From: Natrinema versiforme
GTDB lineage: Archaea; Halobacteriota; Halobacteria; Halobacteriales; Natrialbaceae
DNA: 64,000 nt
NCBI RefSeq assembly: GCF_005576615.1
Contig: NZ_CP040330.1
Location: forward strand, 1,488,001-1,552,000
Direction of reading: 5' to 3'
Shown here: positions 41,835-49,566 of the stretch, piece by piece
Layout of the letters: each line of letters starts with the position of its first letter
How positions within the stretch are numbered: the first letter of the stretch is position 1
Made by a program: the position numbers and the translations under genes
Notes under the pieces: generated by a model
Database searches by the model: none
What the model was told of the DNA's origin: nothing
Seen by the model: the letters and a program-made list of their open reading frames with translations, nothing else

Positions 41835-42014
41835 ATGAGTACGACCGACGACCGAGAGACGCGTTCCTGCGTCTCCTGTGGGCTCAACATCGCGGGTACC
41901 AACGCAGCCGCGTTCAAGTGTCCCGACTGCGGCCAGCAGATCTACCGCTGTGCCAAGTGTCGCAAGCAGAGCAACCTCTACGAGTGCCCCGACTGCGGAT
42001 TCACCGGACCATAA
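41835..42014 (+). CDS. Small zinc-finger protein (HVO_2753-like)
   Basis: 59 residues with four CxxC motifs: SCVSCGLN, KCPDCGQQ, RCAKCRKQ and ECPDCGFTG, i.e. two zinc sites, as in the Haloferax small zinc-finger protein HVO_2753. That protein is known to affect biofilm and motility; a role here is by analogy. It is too short for many gene finders. It is followed after 9 bp by the EF-1beta gene in the same direction, a conserved pairing in haloarchaea that suggests a link with translation. Confidence 0.88.
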   Translation: MSTTDDRETRSCVSCGLNIAGTNAAAFKCPDCGQQIYRCAKCRKQSNLYECPDCGFTGP

Positions 42015-42023
42015 GGTTTCACA

Positions 42024-42290
42024 ATGGGTAAAGTCGCTGCCAAAATCAAGGTCATGCCGGACAGCCCCGAAATCGACCTCGACGCGCTCCAAGAGCGCCT
42101 CGAGAGCACCCTCCCCGAGGGCGCGAAGATCAACGGCGTCGAACGCGAAGAGGTCGCGTTCGGTCTCGTCGCGCTCTACCCGACCGTGATCGTCCCCGAC
42201 GGTTCGGGCGGCACGGAAGCCGTCGAGGAGAGCTTCGGTGACGTTGAGGGCGTCGAAAGCGTCGGCGTCGAGAACGTCGGCCGCATCTAA
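42024..42290 (+). CDS. ef1b: Elongation factor 1-beta (aEF-1B)
   Basis: 88 residues, [82 protein letters not shown], cut here by family blocks only: the whole protein is the single alpha/beta domain of the archaeal guanine-nucleotide exchange factor that recycles EF-1alpha GDP to [13 protein letters not shown] and the [12 protein letters not shown] end are diagnostic. It is cotranscribed with the upstream zinc-finger gene. Confidence 0.95.
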   Translation: MGKVAAKIKVMPDSPEIDLDALQERLESTLPEGAKINGVEREEVAFGLVALYPTVIVPDGSGGTEAVEESFGDVEGVESVGVENVGRI

Positions 42291-42386
42291 CGCACGGCGT
42301 TCGTTTTTCGCCGTTTCGAATAATTCCGTTCGTGAGCCGCGCGTTTTCGTCTCGAGCGGTCGGGCCGACGAGAGAGACTCGAGTCG

Positions 42387-42821
42387 CTACTGTTCTTGCT
42401 CGCGGTTCGCACCGAGGTCGGCCTGTGAGACGATCTCCGCGCTGATCGGGGAGAGATCGACGGTCACGTCTGCGGTGACGGCCTTGCTGATCTCGTCGAG
42501 GTTTCCGGCGAGGACCGTCAGCACGTCGTCGGGGCTGGTATAGACCAGCATGTTTCCGTCTTGGCCCTCCGCGACGAGTTGCGTGTCGTTCAGGACGACC
42601 TGATCGTTCTGAATCGTCGCCGAGACGACCGGCAGCGCCGCCGGCTTCCCCGGCTCGTCGTCCCTGACCTTGCGGATGTGGACTTCGTCGAGGTCGATAA
42701 CCTCCTTGTACTCCTGGATCTGTTCGGCGCAGTCGACCATGTCGTTGAGGAGGGCGGTCCGCTTTTCGTTGCCGTGGTCGCCGTCGAGACAGTGCTGACA
42801 GACGCGGAGTTCGAGTCGCAT
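42387..42821 (-). CDS. Haloarchaeal conserved hypothetical with CxxC-H motif
   Basis: 144 residues starting MRLELRVCQHCLDGDHGNEKRTALLNDMVDCAEQIQEYKEVIDL. CQHCLDGDHG near residue 8 could bind metal. Then a beta-rich stretch VVSATIQNDQVVLNDTQLVAEGQDGNMLVYTSPDDVLTVLAG and acidic C-terminus. ATG 42821 is chosen because the upstream in-frame extension to 43187 overlaps the MBL gene in another frame and lacks family features. Unknown function; convergent with the EF-1beta gene. Confidence 0.65.
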   Translation of the reverse strand: MRLELRVCQHCLDGDHGNEKRTALLNDMVDCAEQIQEYKEVIDLDEVHIRKVRDDEPGKPAALPVVSATIQNDQVVLNDTQLVAEGQDGNMLVYTSPDDVLTVLAGNLDEISKAVTADVTVDLSPISAEIVSQADLGANREQEQ

Positions 42822-42882
42822 TACGCGCCGATTGGGGTTGGATACCGATGAGAATTCCGCTTCTGTTCGTCGGCGTTCGCAC

Positions 42883-43572
42883 TCACTCCCTTCCCTGCTC
42901 GTAGATCTCCTGAATCCGTTCGGTCCCTCGATCGACGTACCCGCCGTGATAGCACACGGTGTGGTCGACCTCGAGATCCGCCAGCGCCCCGACGGACTCG
43001 ATCGCGCGGTCCATATCGGGCGTGAACCGCGGTTTCGGACCGGCGAGGGGCTCGTCGCCGTCCGCGACCAGCGCGTCGCCGGCCACGAGCAGGTTCCCCG
43101 TCGGGAAGTACAACGAGAGATGTCCGGGCGCATGGCCGGGCGTGGCGATGACTTCCATTGGCCCCGCGAGAGTCGGCAATCGGACACCGTCGGTCAGTTC
43201 GATATCGATGTCGACGGGCGGATACCGGTCGCCGCCGTCCGACCCCTTGATCGGCTCCTGCTCGCCCGAGACGTACGGCGCTTCGTCGCGGTGGGTCGCG
43301 ACGATCGCGTCGACTCGCTCGAGCAGTTCCGCGAGCCCGCCCGCGTGGTCCGCGTCGTGGTGGGTCAGGACGACGAGCCAGATGTCCGCGAGTTCGAACC
43401 CCATTCCGGCCAGATGAGTCTCGATCTGGCCGACCGCGCCGGCGGGGCCGGCGTCGAGCAACACCAGTCCGCGGGCCGTCTCGACCGCCGTCGGGGTGAA
43501 CGTCCGTTCGTCGCCGCCGTACTCGAGGGTCAGTGGCAGTGCGTACACGCCGGGATCGTCGCGATCAGTCAT
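42883..43572 (-). CDS. Metallo-beta-lactamase-fold hydrolase (glyoxalase II-like)
   Basis: 229 residues. The MBL motif reads LTHHDADHAGGL (residues 69-80): the usual HxHxDH here is H71-H72-D73-A74-D75-H76, so the second His of the motif is Asp, a variant seen in some family members. TPGHAPGHLSLYF (about residues 138-150, third metal His), GDALVADGD and CYHGGYV (last His) complete the site. It probably hydrolyses thioesters or phosphoesters. ATG 43572 was selected over an upstream frame extension. Confidence 0.83.
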   Translation of the reverse strand: MTDRDDPGVYALPLTLEYGGDERTFTPTAVETARGLVLLDAGPAGAVGQIETHLAGMGFELADIWLVVLTHHDADHAGGLAELLERVDAIVATHRDEAPYVSGEQEPIKGSDGGDRYPPVDIDIELTDGVRLPTLAGPMEVIATPGHAPGHLSLYFPTGNLLVAGDALVADGDEPLAGPKPRFTPDMDRAIESVGALADLEVDHTVCYHGGYVDRGTERIQEIYEQGRE

Positions 43573-43656
43573 GCGGGCCGATTGGCGGGCCGACCCCAAA
43601 GGCGTAGCCCTCACGGGCGACGCGACTCGAGTGTTCGAAACACCGGATTCGACGAC

Positions 43657-44823
43657 TCAGGAGAGAACGCCGTCGATGGCTCCCTCGAGGTCGGCGATCA
43701 GGTCGTCGGCGTGTTCGATCCCTACCGAGACGCGGATCAGGCTATCCGAGAGCCCGGCTTCGATGCGTTCCTCGCGGGGAATCGCGGCGTGGGTCATCGG
43801 GGCGGGCTGTTCGATCAGGCTCTCGACGCCGCCCAGGCTCTCCGCGAGAGTGAATATCTCGGTGTTCGAGACGACCTCGCTCGCCTCTTCTAAGCTCGCG
43901 TCGAGTTCGAAACTCAGCATGCCGCCGAAGTCGTCCATTTGCTCGGCGGCGATCTCGTGGCCGGGATGGGACTCGAGGCCGGGGTAGTAGACGCGGTCGA
44001 CATCGGGGTGGTCGTCGAGGACATCGGCGATCGCGCGGGCGTTCTCGCAGTGGCGGTCCATGCGGACGGGCAGCGTCTTGGTGCCCCGGAGGACGAGGAA
44101 GGACTCGAAGGGACCGGGCGTCGCCCCGACGGAGTTCTGATAGAAGCCGAGTCGCTCGTCGAGTTCCTCGTCGTTCGTTAGCAGTGCGCCGCCGACGGCG
44201 TCGGAGTGGCCGCCGAGGTACTTGGTCAGCGAGTGCGAGACGATGTCGGCACCCAGATCGAGCGGCCGCTGGAGGTACGGCGTCGCGAACGTGTTGTCGA
44301 TCGCACAGAGCGCGTCGTGGGCGTGAGCGATCTCGGCCGCACCCGCGATGTCGACGATCGACATGAGCGGGTTCGTCGGCGTCTCGAGCCAGAGCAGCGC
44401 GGTCTCATCGCGGAACGCGGCCTCGAGTTCGTCGAGGTCGGTCATATCGACGAACGAGAACTCGAGGTCGTAGTCCTCGTAGACCTGCGTGAAGATGCGG
44501 TGGGTCCCGCCGTAGACGTCGTTGCCGGTGACGACGTGGTCGCCGGCCTCGAGCAGATTGAGGACGGTGTTGATCGAGGCCATTCCGCTGGCGAACGCAC
44601 GGCCGTACTCGGCGTTCTCCAGACTCGCGAGGTTCGCCTCGAGATCGGTGCGCGTGGGATTCCCGGTCCGCGAGTACTCGTAGCCGCGGTGGTCGCCCGG
44701 CGCGTCCTGCTTGTAGGTGGAATTGGCGTGAATCGGGGTCATCAGTGCGCCAGTCTCCTCGTCCGGTTCCTGGCCAGCGTGAATCGAGCGAGTCTCGATC
44801 CGGCGGTCTGCATCTTCGTCCAT
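43657..44823 (-). CDS. Cystathionine gamma-synthase / gamma-lyase family PLP enzyme
   Basis: 388 residues, fold type I, Cys/Met metabolism family. [28 protein letters not shown] (PLP Tyr/Arg loop), [49 protein letters not shown] and the PLP-lysine [16 protein letters not shown] (Lys near residue 197). The family interconverts homocysteine, cysteine and cystathionine; synthase and lyase cannot be separated from the sequence alone. The methionine synthase genes at 50929-53006 are in the same region. ATG 44823. A short dyad (ACTC..GAGT) lies immediately upstream. Confidence 0.9.
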   Translation of the reverse strand: MDEDADRRIETRSIHAGQEPDEETGALMTPIHANSTYKQDAPGDHRGYEYSRTGNPTRTDLEANLASLENAEYGRAFASGMASINTVLNLLEAGDHVVTGNDVYGGTHRIFTQVYEDYDLEFSFVDMTDLDELEAAFRDETALLWLETPTNPLMSIVDIAGAAEIAHAHDALCAIDNTFATPYLQRPLDLGADIVSHSLTKYLGGHSDAVGGALLTNDEELDERLGFYQNSVGATPGPFESFLVLRGTKTLPVRMDRHCENARAIADVLDDHPDVDRVYYPGLESHPGHEIAAEQMDDFGGMLSFELDASLEEASEVVSNTEIFTLAESLGGVESLIEQPAPMTHAAIPREERIEAGLSDSLIRVSVGIEHADDLIADLEGAIDGVLS

Positions 44824-44905
44824 ACTCGTATGAGTGCCGCGCGGCCGGATCATTGTTGCGGCGGGAGGTGGAGAATGGGTGTAGGGCGGTGGAGAGGGAG
44901 TCGTA

Positions 44906-44936
44906 CCGCGCGAGCGGAGCGAGCGCGGCCTTTTTT
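44906..44936 (+). terminator. Rho-independent-like terminator with no upstream plus-strand gene
   Basis: CCGCGC (44906-44911) and GCGCGG (44923-44928) form a G/C stem around an 11-nt loop, followed by CC and six T (44931-44936) on the plus strand. The only known gene to the left (cystathionine enzyme) is transcribed the other way from 44823, so this would terminate an unannotated plus-strand transcript or block read-through. Confidence 0.45.
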
Positions 44937-44944
44937 GGAGCAGA

Positions 44945-44997
44945 TTTTTTGACGGGGTTCGAGGTCAGCTATGCTGACCGAGGACCCCGTGAAAAAA
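44945..44997. repeat. Long hairpin flanked by T6 and A6 upstream of the L21e promoter
   Basis: TTTTTTGACGGGG (44945-44957) pairs with CCCCGTGAAAAAA (44985-44997) with one mismatch; the inner GGTCAGC/GCTGACC stem (44963-44969, 44973-44979) is perfect around a TAT loop; three of the five intervening positions pair. The whole forms a near-continuous stem of about 25 bp. It lies upstream of the L21e TATA box, outside both predicted mRNAs. Confidence 0.6.
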
Positions 44998-45018
44998 GGT
45001 GCGTGGGAATACGTGTGT

Positions 45019-45024
45019 TTTATA
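45019..45024 (+). promoter_or_regulatory. TATA box of rpl21e-rpo4
   Basis: TTTATA in TTTTATAAC, about 33 bp before ATG 45055, implying a very short leader. Confidence 0.5.
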
Positions 45025-45054
45025 ACCGTCACCGGACAAAGCGGTCGTACGACT

Positions 45055-45363
45055 ATGCCGAAATCTAATGGCCCTCGTCAGGGAACCCGGAGAAAGCTCG
45101 CGAACGATCCTCGAGACCGCGGTACCTCGCCGCCACAGCGTGCGATTCAGGAGTACGAGGAGGGTGAGAAAGTCCACCTGAAGATCGACCCAAGTGTTCC
45201 GGACGGTCGCTTCCACCCGCGATTCGACGGTCACACCGGCGAAGTCGTCGGGAAACAGGGCAGCGCCTTCAAAGTCGAGATCAACGACGGCGGTAAGGAC
45301 AAGACCCTGCTCGTGACCGCGGCCCACATGCGCGCACAGAATCAGGAAAAGAACCGGATCTGA
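45055..45363 (+). CDS. rpl21e: Ribosomal protein L21e (50S subunit)
   Basis: 102 residues, [81 protein letters not shown], cut by linking residues, is the conserved archaeal/eukaryal L21e core, an SH3-like beta barrel with basic N-terminal tail that binds 23S rRNA. The upstream in-frame ATG at 44971 is rejected because L21e homology starts at MPKSNG and the TATA box lies between the two. Followed 6 bp later by rpo4, a common archaeal gene order. Confidence 0.96.
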   Translation: MPKSNGPRQGTRRKLANDPRDRGTSPPQRAIQEYEEGEKVHLKIDPSVPDGRFHPRFDGHTGEVVGKQGSAFKVEINDGGKDKTLLVTAAHMRAQNQEKNRI

Positions 45364-45369
45364 TCAGGG

Positions 45370-45726
45370 ATGACGATCTTCAAAGAGATCGTCGACGAGG
45401 AGTTCCTGACGGTCTCGGAGACGAAGGAGCTGCTCGCCGACATCGAAGCCGAACGCGCGATGGACGAGGATCGCGAGCTGCGCTACGAGCTCGCGCGAGC
45501 GATCGAACACGCGAACCGATTTGCGGTCCTCGAGCCCGAGGAGGCCCAGTCGCTGGTCGACGACCTGCAGACCATCGAGAAGGTTGACGAGCCGACGGCC
45601 TACAAGATCGCCAACCTCCTGCCGCAAGACCGGGACGAACTCCGGTCGGTGTACGCACAGCAGCGGTACTCGCTGTCGGGGGACGAACTCGACGAAATTC
45701 TCAATATCGTCGCACAGTACGCCTGA
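45370..45726 (+). CDS. rpoF: DNA-directed RNA polymerase subunit Rpo4 (RpoF)
   Basis: 118 residues: MTIFKEIVDEEFLTVSETKELLADIEAERAMDEDRELRYE followed by LARAIEHANRFAVLEPEEAQSLVDDL and a C-terminal helical tail ending in DEILNIVAQYA. This is the archaeal Rpb4 homologue, which with Rpo7 forms the stalk of RNA polymerase that binds nascent RNA and aids open-complex formation. It is 6 bp downstream of rpl21e, cotranscribed. A stop at 45726 is followed by a 278-bp gap. Confidence 0.95.
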   Translation: MTIFKEIVDEEFLTVSETKELLADIEAERAMDEDRELRYELARAIEHANRFAVLEPEEAQSLVDDLQTIEKVDEPTAYKIANLLPQDRDELRSVYAQQRYSLSGDELDEILNIVAQYA

Positions 45727-45977
45727 ACGCGGTCCCTTCGTGGCGTTCGGAGGTGGCTTCGTCGCTCGCCGATACCCGACCAGCATCGGCGCTCGAGGCC
45801 GCGTACCCGGGCCGGTTTCGATTTGTCCGTGACCGCCACCGACTGGCAGGTAGCGGTGCGTTCGTTCTGGTTGGTGTCGGTGACTGACGACGCCGATATC
45901 GAACCGCGGACCGAACGCGATGGTAACGCCCCCGGTGGCAGTCACACGCAGTCTCCTGCAAGCGGGCCGACTCTTTA

Positions 45978-45996
45978 AGTACGGCGTGGCCGTACT
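45978..45996. promoter_or_regulatory. 19-bp perfect dyad between TATA box and start of the DUF655 gene
   Basis: AGTACGGC-gtg-GCCGTACT is perfect. It lies just after the TATA-like TTTAAG (45974-45979) and 9 bp before ATG 46005, so it overlaps the expected RNA polymerase start region. This is a typical site for a repressor; the regulator is unknown. Confidence 0.5.
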
Positions 45997-46004
45997 GTAA
46001 ACCA

Positions 46005-46601
46005 ATGAGCGAAGCTGATCGCGATGAGCTGGACGTTCGTCGTGCGGTCGTGTTGGATTACCTCGCACACGGGCTGTCGGACGACGGCCGACCGCAGTAC
46101 GCGAAGTCGCCGGCAGGCTACGCCGTCGGTATCGAGGACTTTCAGCTCTATCAAGTCGCCTTCGACGAGGACGAGCGCCTGACCATCGGGAGCGAAGTCA
46201 TCGTCGAACCGCCAGCCGAACGGGACATTGTCACCGAATGTCACCGAGTGGAGTACGAGGATCTCTCCTCGGGTGCCCAATCCGAACTCGAGTACGTCGT
46301 CGCTGATCTCGTCGAGGAGAACGAAGAGCGGTTCGTCGACTTCTACAACGACGCCCAGCCGATCACGTTGCGGCTCCACCAGCTGAACCTGCTGCCGGGC
46401 ATCGGGAAGAAGCTCCGCAACGGGATTCTCGACGAGCGAAAGCGCAAGCCCTTCGAGAGCTTCGAGGAACTGTCCGAGCGCGTCTCCGGCCTGCACGACC
46501 CCGACGAGATCCTCGTCGAGCGCATCCTCGAGGAGCTCCGCGACGACGATCTCAAATACCAGACGTTCGTGGGGCGGCGCGAACAGGAACAGAACCAGTA
46601 G
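46005..46601 (+). CDS. DUF655 RNA/DNA-binding protein
   Basis: 198 residues. Block VRRAVVLDYLAHGLSDDGRPQYAKSPAGYAVGIEDFQLYQVAFDED begins the DUF655 OB-like domain, and the C-terminal half contains a helix-hairpin-helix: LNLLPGIGKKLRNGILDERKRKPFESFEELSERVSGLHDP. DUF655 is an archaeal protein of unknown exact role often found beside ksgA, rpo4 and L21e, and the order here (L21e, Rpo4, DUF655, KsgA) follows that pattern. TATA-like TTTAAG and a dyad at 45978-45996 control the start. Confidence 0.88.
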   Translation: MSEADRDELDVRRAVVLDYLAHGLSDDGRPQYAKSPAGYAVGIEDFQLYQVAFDEDERLTIGSEVIVEPPAERDIVTECHRVEYEDLSSGAQSELEYVVADLVEENEERFVDFYNDAQPITLRLHQLNLLPGIGKKLRNGILDERKRKPFESFEELSERVSGLHDPDEILVERILEELRDDDLKYQTFVGRREQEQNQ

Positions 46602-46637
46602 CGAGCGACCCGGCTCCGTTCTCCGAATCGAAGCGAC

Positions 46638-46656
46638 CCGCGATGCGATGTCGCGG
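46638..46656 (+). terminator. Hairpin after the DUF655 gene
   Basis: CCGCGA (46638-46643) and TCGCGG (46651-46656) pair perfectly around a 7-nt loop; the following 46665-46690 is pyrimidine-rich. A plausible transcription terminator, about 36 bp after the stop codon at 46601. Confidence 0.35.
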
Positions 46657-46798
46657 ACGACGCCGTTCTGTTTCCTTCCGTTCCCTCTCCGATCAACCCT
46701 CAAGTGCCCGTTCGCGAGCGATTGTGGGGAGCGAATCCGAGACACAAAACCGGCCGTGAGACGGTGCGTTTACACCGGCCCCGGCCGTAGCGCCGGCA

Positions 46799-47638
46799 AT
46801 GAGAGATCCAGACGGACTGATCGCCCGGGCGGGCGTCCGCGGCGATCCGGACCGCGACCAGCACTTCCTCGTCGACGACCGCGTGCTGGACCGGTTGCCG
46901 ACCTACCTGACTGAAACCGACGCCGACACGAGCCATATCCTCGAGATCGGTGGCGGAACGGGCGCGCTGACTGACCGGCTGCTCGCGGTCGGCGACGAGG
47001 TGACGGTAGTCGAACGCGATCGCGAACTCGCCGCATTTCTGCGCGAGGAGTTCGCCGACGAGATCGACGCCGGCGAGTTGACCGTCGTTCAGGGCGACGC
47101 ACTCAAGGTCGAATTACCCGACTTCACGGCGTCGGTCTCGAATCTCCCCTACGGCGTCTCGAGCGAGATCGCCTTTCGGCTCTTTCCCGAGAAGAAGCCG
47201 CTCGTCTTGATGTTTCAACAGGAGTTCGCTGAACGGATGGTCGCCGAGCCGAACACGTCGGAGTACGGCCGGCTCTCGGTCTCGAGCCAGCACTACGCTG
47301 ATGTCGAACTCGTCGAGTCGATCCCGAAGGAGGCGTTCTCGCCGCCGCCGGCGGTACAGAGCGCGGTGGTTCGTGCGATCCCGCGCGAGCCCGACTACGA
47401 GGTCGACAACGAGGACTTTTTCCTGCGGTTCGTCAAGGCGCTGTTCACCCAGCGCCGGAAGACGATCCGGAACGGGATCCGGAACACGGCTCACATCTCC
47501 GGACTCGCCGAACCCGAGGCGGTCGTCGACGCGGCCGACGAGGACGTGCTCCGAAAGCGGGCCGGCGCGATGGCACCCTCCGAGTTCGCCGCGCTCGCCC
47601 AACTCGCGAGGGATGTTGGTGGCCCGATCGACGAGTAA
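46799..47638 (+). CDS. ksgA: rRNA adenine dimethyltransferase KsgA/RsmA
   Basis: 279 residues. DPDGLIARAGVRGDPDRDQHFLVDDRVLDR is the start; AdoMet motif I ILEIGGGTGALTDRLL (about residues 40-55), VERDRELAAFLREE, VSNLPYGVSSEIAFRLF (motif IV NLPYG, about residue 113), LMFQQEFAERMVA and the C-terminal domain FFLRFVKALFTQRRKTIRNGIRNTAHISG. It dimethylates two adjacent adenines near the 3' end of 16S rRNA, a late ribosome-assembly step. ATG 46799 is the family start; TATA-like TTTACA lies at about 46769. Confidence 0.95.
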   Translation: MRDPDGLIARAGVRGDPDRDQHFLVDDRVLDRLPTYLTETDADTSHILEIGGGTGALTDRLLAVGDEVTVVERDRELAAFLREEFADEIDAGELTVVQGDALKVELPDFTASVSNLPYGVSSEIAFRLFPEKKPLVLMFQQEFAERMVAEPNTSEYGRLSVSSQHYADVELVESIPKEAFSPPPAVQSAVVRAIPREPDYEVDNEDFFLRFVKALFTQRRKTIRNGIRNTAHISGLAEPEAVVDAADEDVLRKRAGAMAPSEFAALAQLARDVGGPIDE

Positions 47639-47755
47639 TCTCGAGGCCCGGCTCGCGGGGCCCGTTCGGCTCGAGTCGCGGTCGAGGGTCGATGGGAACA
47701 GTCCGACCAACGGATACTCAAAGCTACGCGACCGACGGGTTTGAGAGACGAACGC

Positions 47756-48922
47756 ATGTCCGAACTACTGACGGAGTTCGACCGGCTCTCGGCGGTGTTT
47801 CCGACGACGCCGCTGAAACTCGCGGTGTCGATCGTGGCGCTCGGACTCGTCGTCGGCGTCCTCCTCGCCTACCGGCGGCTCCACGCGTGGGTCGCCGAGC
47901 GGGCGCGGCCGCTGTACGCCGATATCGCTTCCATGGCCCTGCTCATCGCAACCTGTGGGATGAGCCTCAGTATCGTACTCGGCGTCTGGGGCCAGACGGC
48001 GGAACTGAGCCGGCTCTACAACGACTTCGGGCTCGGCGGCGACGGCGTCGCACGCGCGATCTTCTCGTTTCTCCTGCTCGTCGTGACGGTCATCGTCACC
48101 CGGTTCGTCCGCCGGGTGATCGAGGAGGTGTTCGGCTCGTCCTCGGCCGTGACGGCCCACCAGCGGAAGGTCACCCACCGCCTCTCGCAGGTGATCATCT
48201 GGTCCGTCTCGCTGGTCGTCGTGCTCGGCATCTGGATCGAGGACCTCGGGAGCCTGCTCGTCGGGGCCGGCTTCCTCGGGATCGTCCTGGGGATGGCCGC
48301 TCGGCAGACCCTCGGGACGATGCTCGCCGGCTTCGTCCTGATGTTCGCCCGGCCGTTCGAGATCGGCGACTGGATCGCGGTCGACGACAACGAGGGAATC
48401 GTCACCGACATCTCGATCGTCAACACTCGCGTCCGGTCGTTCGACGGCGAGTACGTCATGATCCCCAACGACGTCATCGCCTCGAGCATGGTGACCAACC
48501 GCTCGAAGCGGGGGCGACTGCGACTCGAGGTCGAGGTCGGCGTGGACTATGCGACCGATATCGACCGTGCCGCGGACCTCGCGAAGACCGCGATCGAAGA
48601 TATCGACGAGGCACTGGCCGCGCCGTCGCCGCAGATCGTTGCCAAGTCCTTCGGCGACTCGTCGGTGATACTCGGCGCGCGCTTCTGGATCGACAAGCCG
48701 AGCGCCAGACGCTACTGGACGGCTCGAACCGCCGCGATCAGCGCCGTCAAGGCGGCCTTCGAGGACGAGGGAATCAAGATCCCGTACCCGCAGCGCGAAC
48801 TGTCCGGACGGGCCGAGACCGGCGGCTTTCGGATCGCCGACGACGGCGAAGCGACGCCGGCCGGGGAATCCGGCGACGGCGAATCGCGCGAACACCGCAT
48901 GACGACACCGGAGGATCGATAG
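47756..48922 (+). CDS. mscS: Small-conductance mechanosensitive channel (MscS family)
   Basis: 388 residues. After three membrane segments the pore helix LLVGAGFLGIVLGMAARQTLGTMLAGFVLMFARPF (about residues 160-200) and the beta domain FEIGDWIAVDDNEGIVTDISIVNTRVRSFDGEYVMIPNDVIASSMVTN are clear MscS signatures. The C-terminal domain continues to about residue 330, followed by an acidic tail. MscS opens when membrane tension rises, releasing solutes during a drop in salinity, important for halophiles. ATG 47756 chosen over TTG 47741. Confidence 0.93.
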   Translation: MSELLTEFDRLSAVFPTTPLKLAVSIVALGLVVGVLLAYRRLHAWVAERARPLYADIASMALLIATCGMSLSIVLGVWGQTAELSRLYNDFGLGGDGVARAIFSFLLLVVTVIVTRFVRRVIEEVFGSSSAVTAHQRKVTHRLSQVIIWSVSLVVVLGIWIEDLGSLLVGAGFLGIVLGMAARQTLGTMLAGFVLMFARPFEIGDWIAVDDNEGIVTDISIVNTRVRSFDGEYVMIPNDVIASSMVTNRSKRGRLRLEVEVGVDYATDIDRAADLAKTAIEDIDEALAAPSPQIVAKSFGDSSVILGARFWIDKPSARRYWTARTAAISAVKAAFEDEGIKIPYPQRELSGRAETGGFRIADDGEATPAGESGDGESREHRMTTPEDR

Positions 48923-49495
48923 ATGACACTCGAGGACCGACGCGACGAGGAACCGGACGTGTACCAACCCGCCGAGGACTCTCACCTGCTGGCCGAGGCG
49001 GCCTGTGACCGACTCGAGGGGAGCGAGGTCGTCCTCGAGGTCGGCACGGGTTCGGGCTACGTCGCCAAACAAATCGCCGACGAGACGGGCGCTCGCGTCG
49101 TCGCATCGGATCTGAACCCACACGCCGTGCGCCAAGCCCGCACCGAGGGCGTCGAGGCGGTGCGAGCGGATCTCGTCTCGCCGTTTCGGGACGGGTCCTT
49201 CGACGCGGTCGCGTTCAACCCGCCGTACCTGCCGACCGATCCCGAAAACGAGTGGGACGACTGGATGGAACGCGCCCTGTCGGGCGGCGAGGACGGCCGA
49301 GCCGTCATCGATCCGTTCCTCGAGCACGTCGGTCGCGTGCTCGCCCCCGACGGCGTCGTCTACCTGCTCGTGAGCAGTCTCACCGGCGTCGACGAGGTGG
49401 TCGAAGAGGCCGGCAAACACGGGTTCAGCGCTGTCGCCGTCGCCGACGAGTCGTTCCCCTTCGAGACGCTGACGGTGCTCGAGTTGTTCCGTTGA
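48923..49495 (+). CDS. HemK/Mtq2-type class I protein methyltransferase
   Basis: 190 residues. DVYQPAEDSHLLAEAA is the N-terminal signature, AdoMet motif I VVLEVGTGSGYVAKQI (about residues 36-51), DLNPHAVRQAR (acidic loop), and NPPYLPTDPENEWDDWM (catalytic NPPY near residue 99). NPPY enzymes of the HemK/Mtq2 group methylate a glutamine in release factors (Mtq2-Trm112 type in archaea) or other proteins. It starts immediately at the mscS stop (TAG then ATG), so it is translationally coupled to mscS. Confidence 0.88.
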   Translation: MTLEDRRDEEPDVYQPAEDSHLLAEAACDRLEGSEVVLEVGTGSGYVAKQIADETGARVVASDLNPHAVRQARTEGVEAVRADLVSPFRDGSFDAVAFNPPYLPTDPENEWDDWMERALSGGEDGRAVIDPFLEHVGRVLAPDGVVYLLVSSLTGVDEVVEEAGKHGFSAVAVADESFPFETLTVLELFR

Positions 49496-49566
49496 GGGCT
49501 CAACGAGAAGCCGGTGCGATAATGTTATGGAAAGGTACTTTTCGAACCTCTGATAACCGGTGAGTA

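Noticed and set aside
44824-44836. Methionine operator shared by metE and the cystathionine enzyme gene
   Set aside because: The only common word is CATACTCG, too short and found elsewhere; no dyad is shared.
45727-46004. A small gene in the gap after rpo4
   Set aside because: Open frames on both strands lack start context and acidic composition; only a weak hairpin (GCCGAT/ATCGGC near 45769-45791) and the dyad at 45978 are visible.
47765-49420. 551-codon minus-strand frame opposite mscS and the HemK-type gene
   Set aside because: Both plus-strand genes have complete family motifs; the antisense frame does not.
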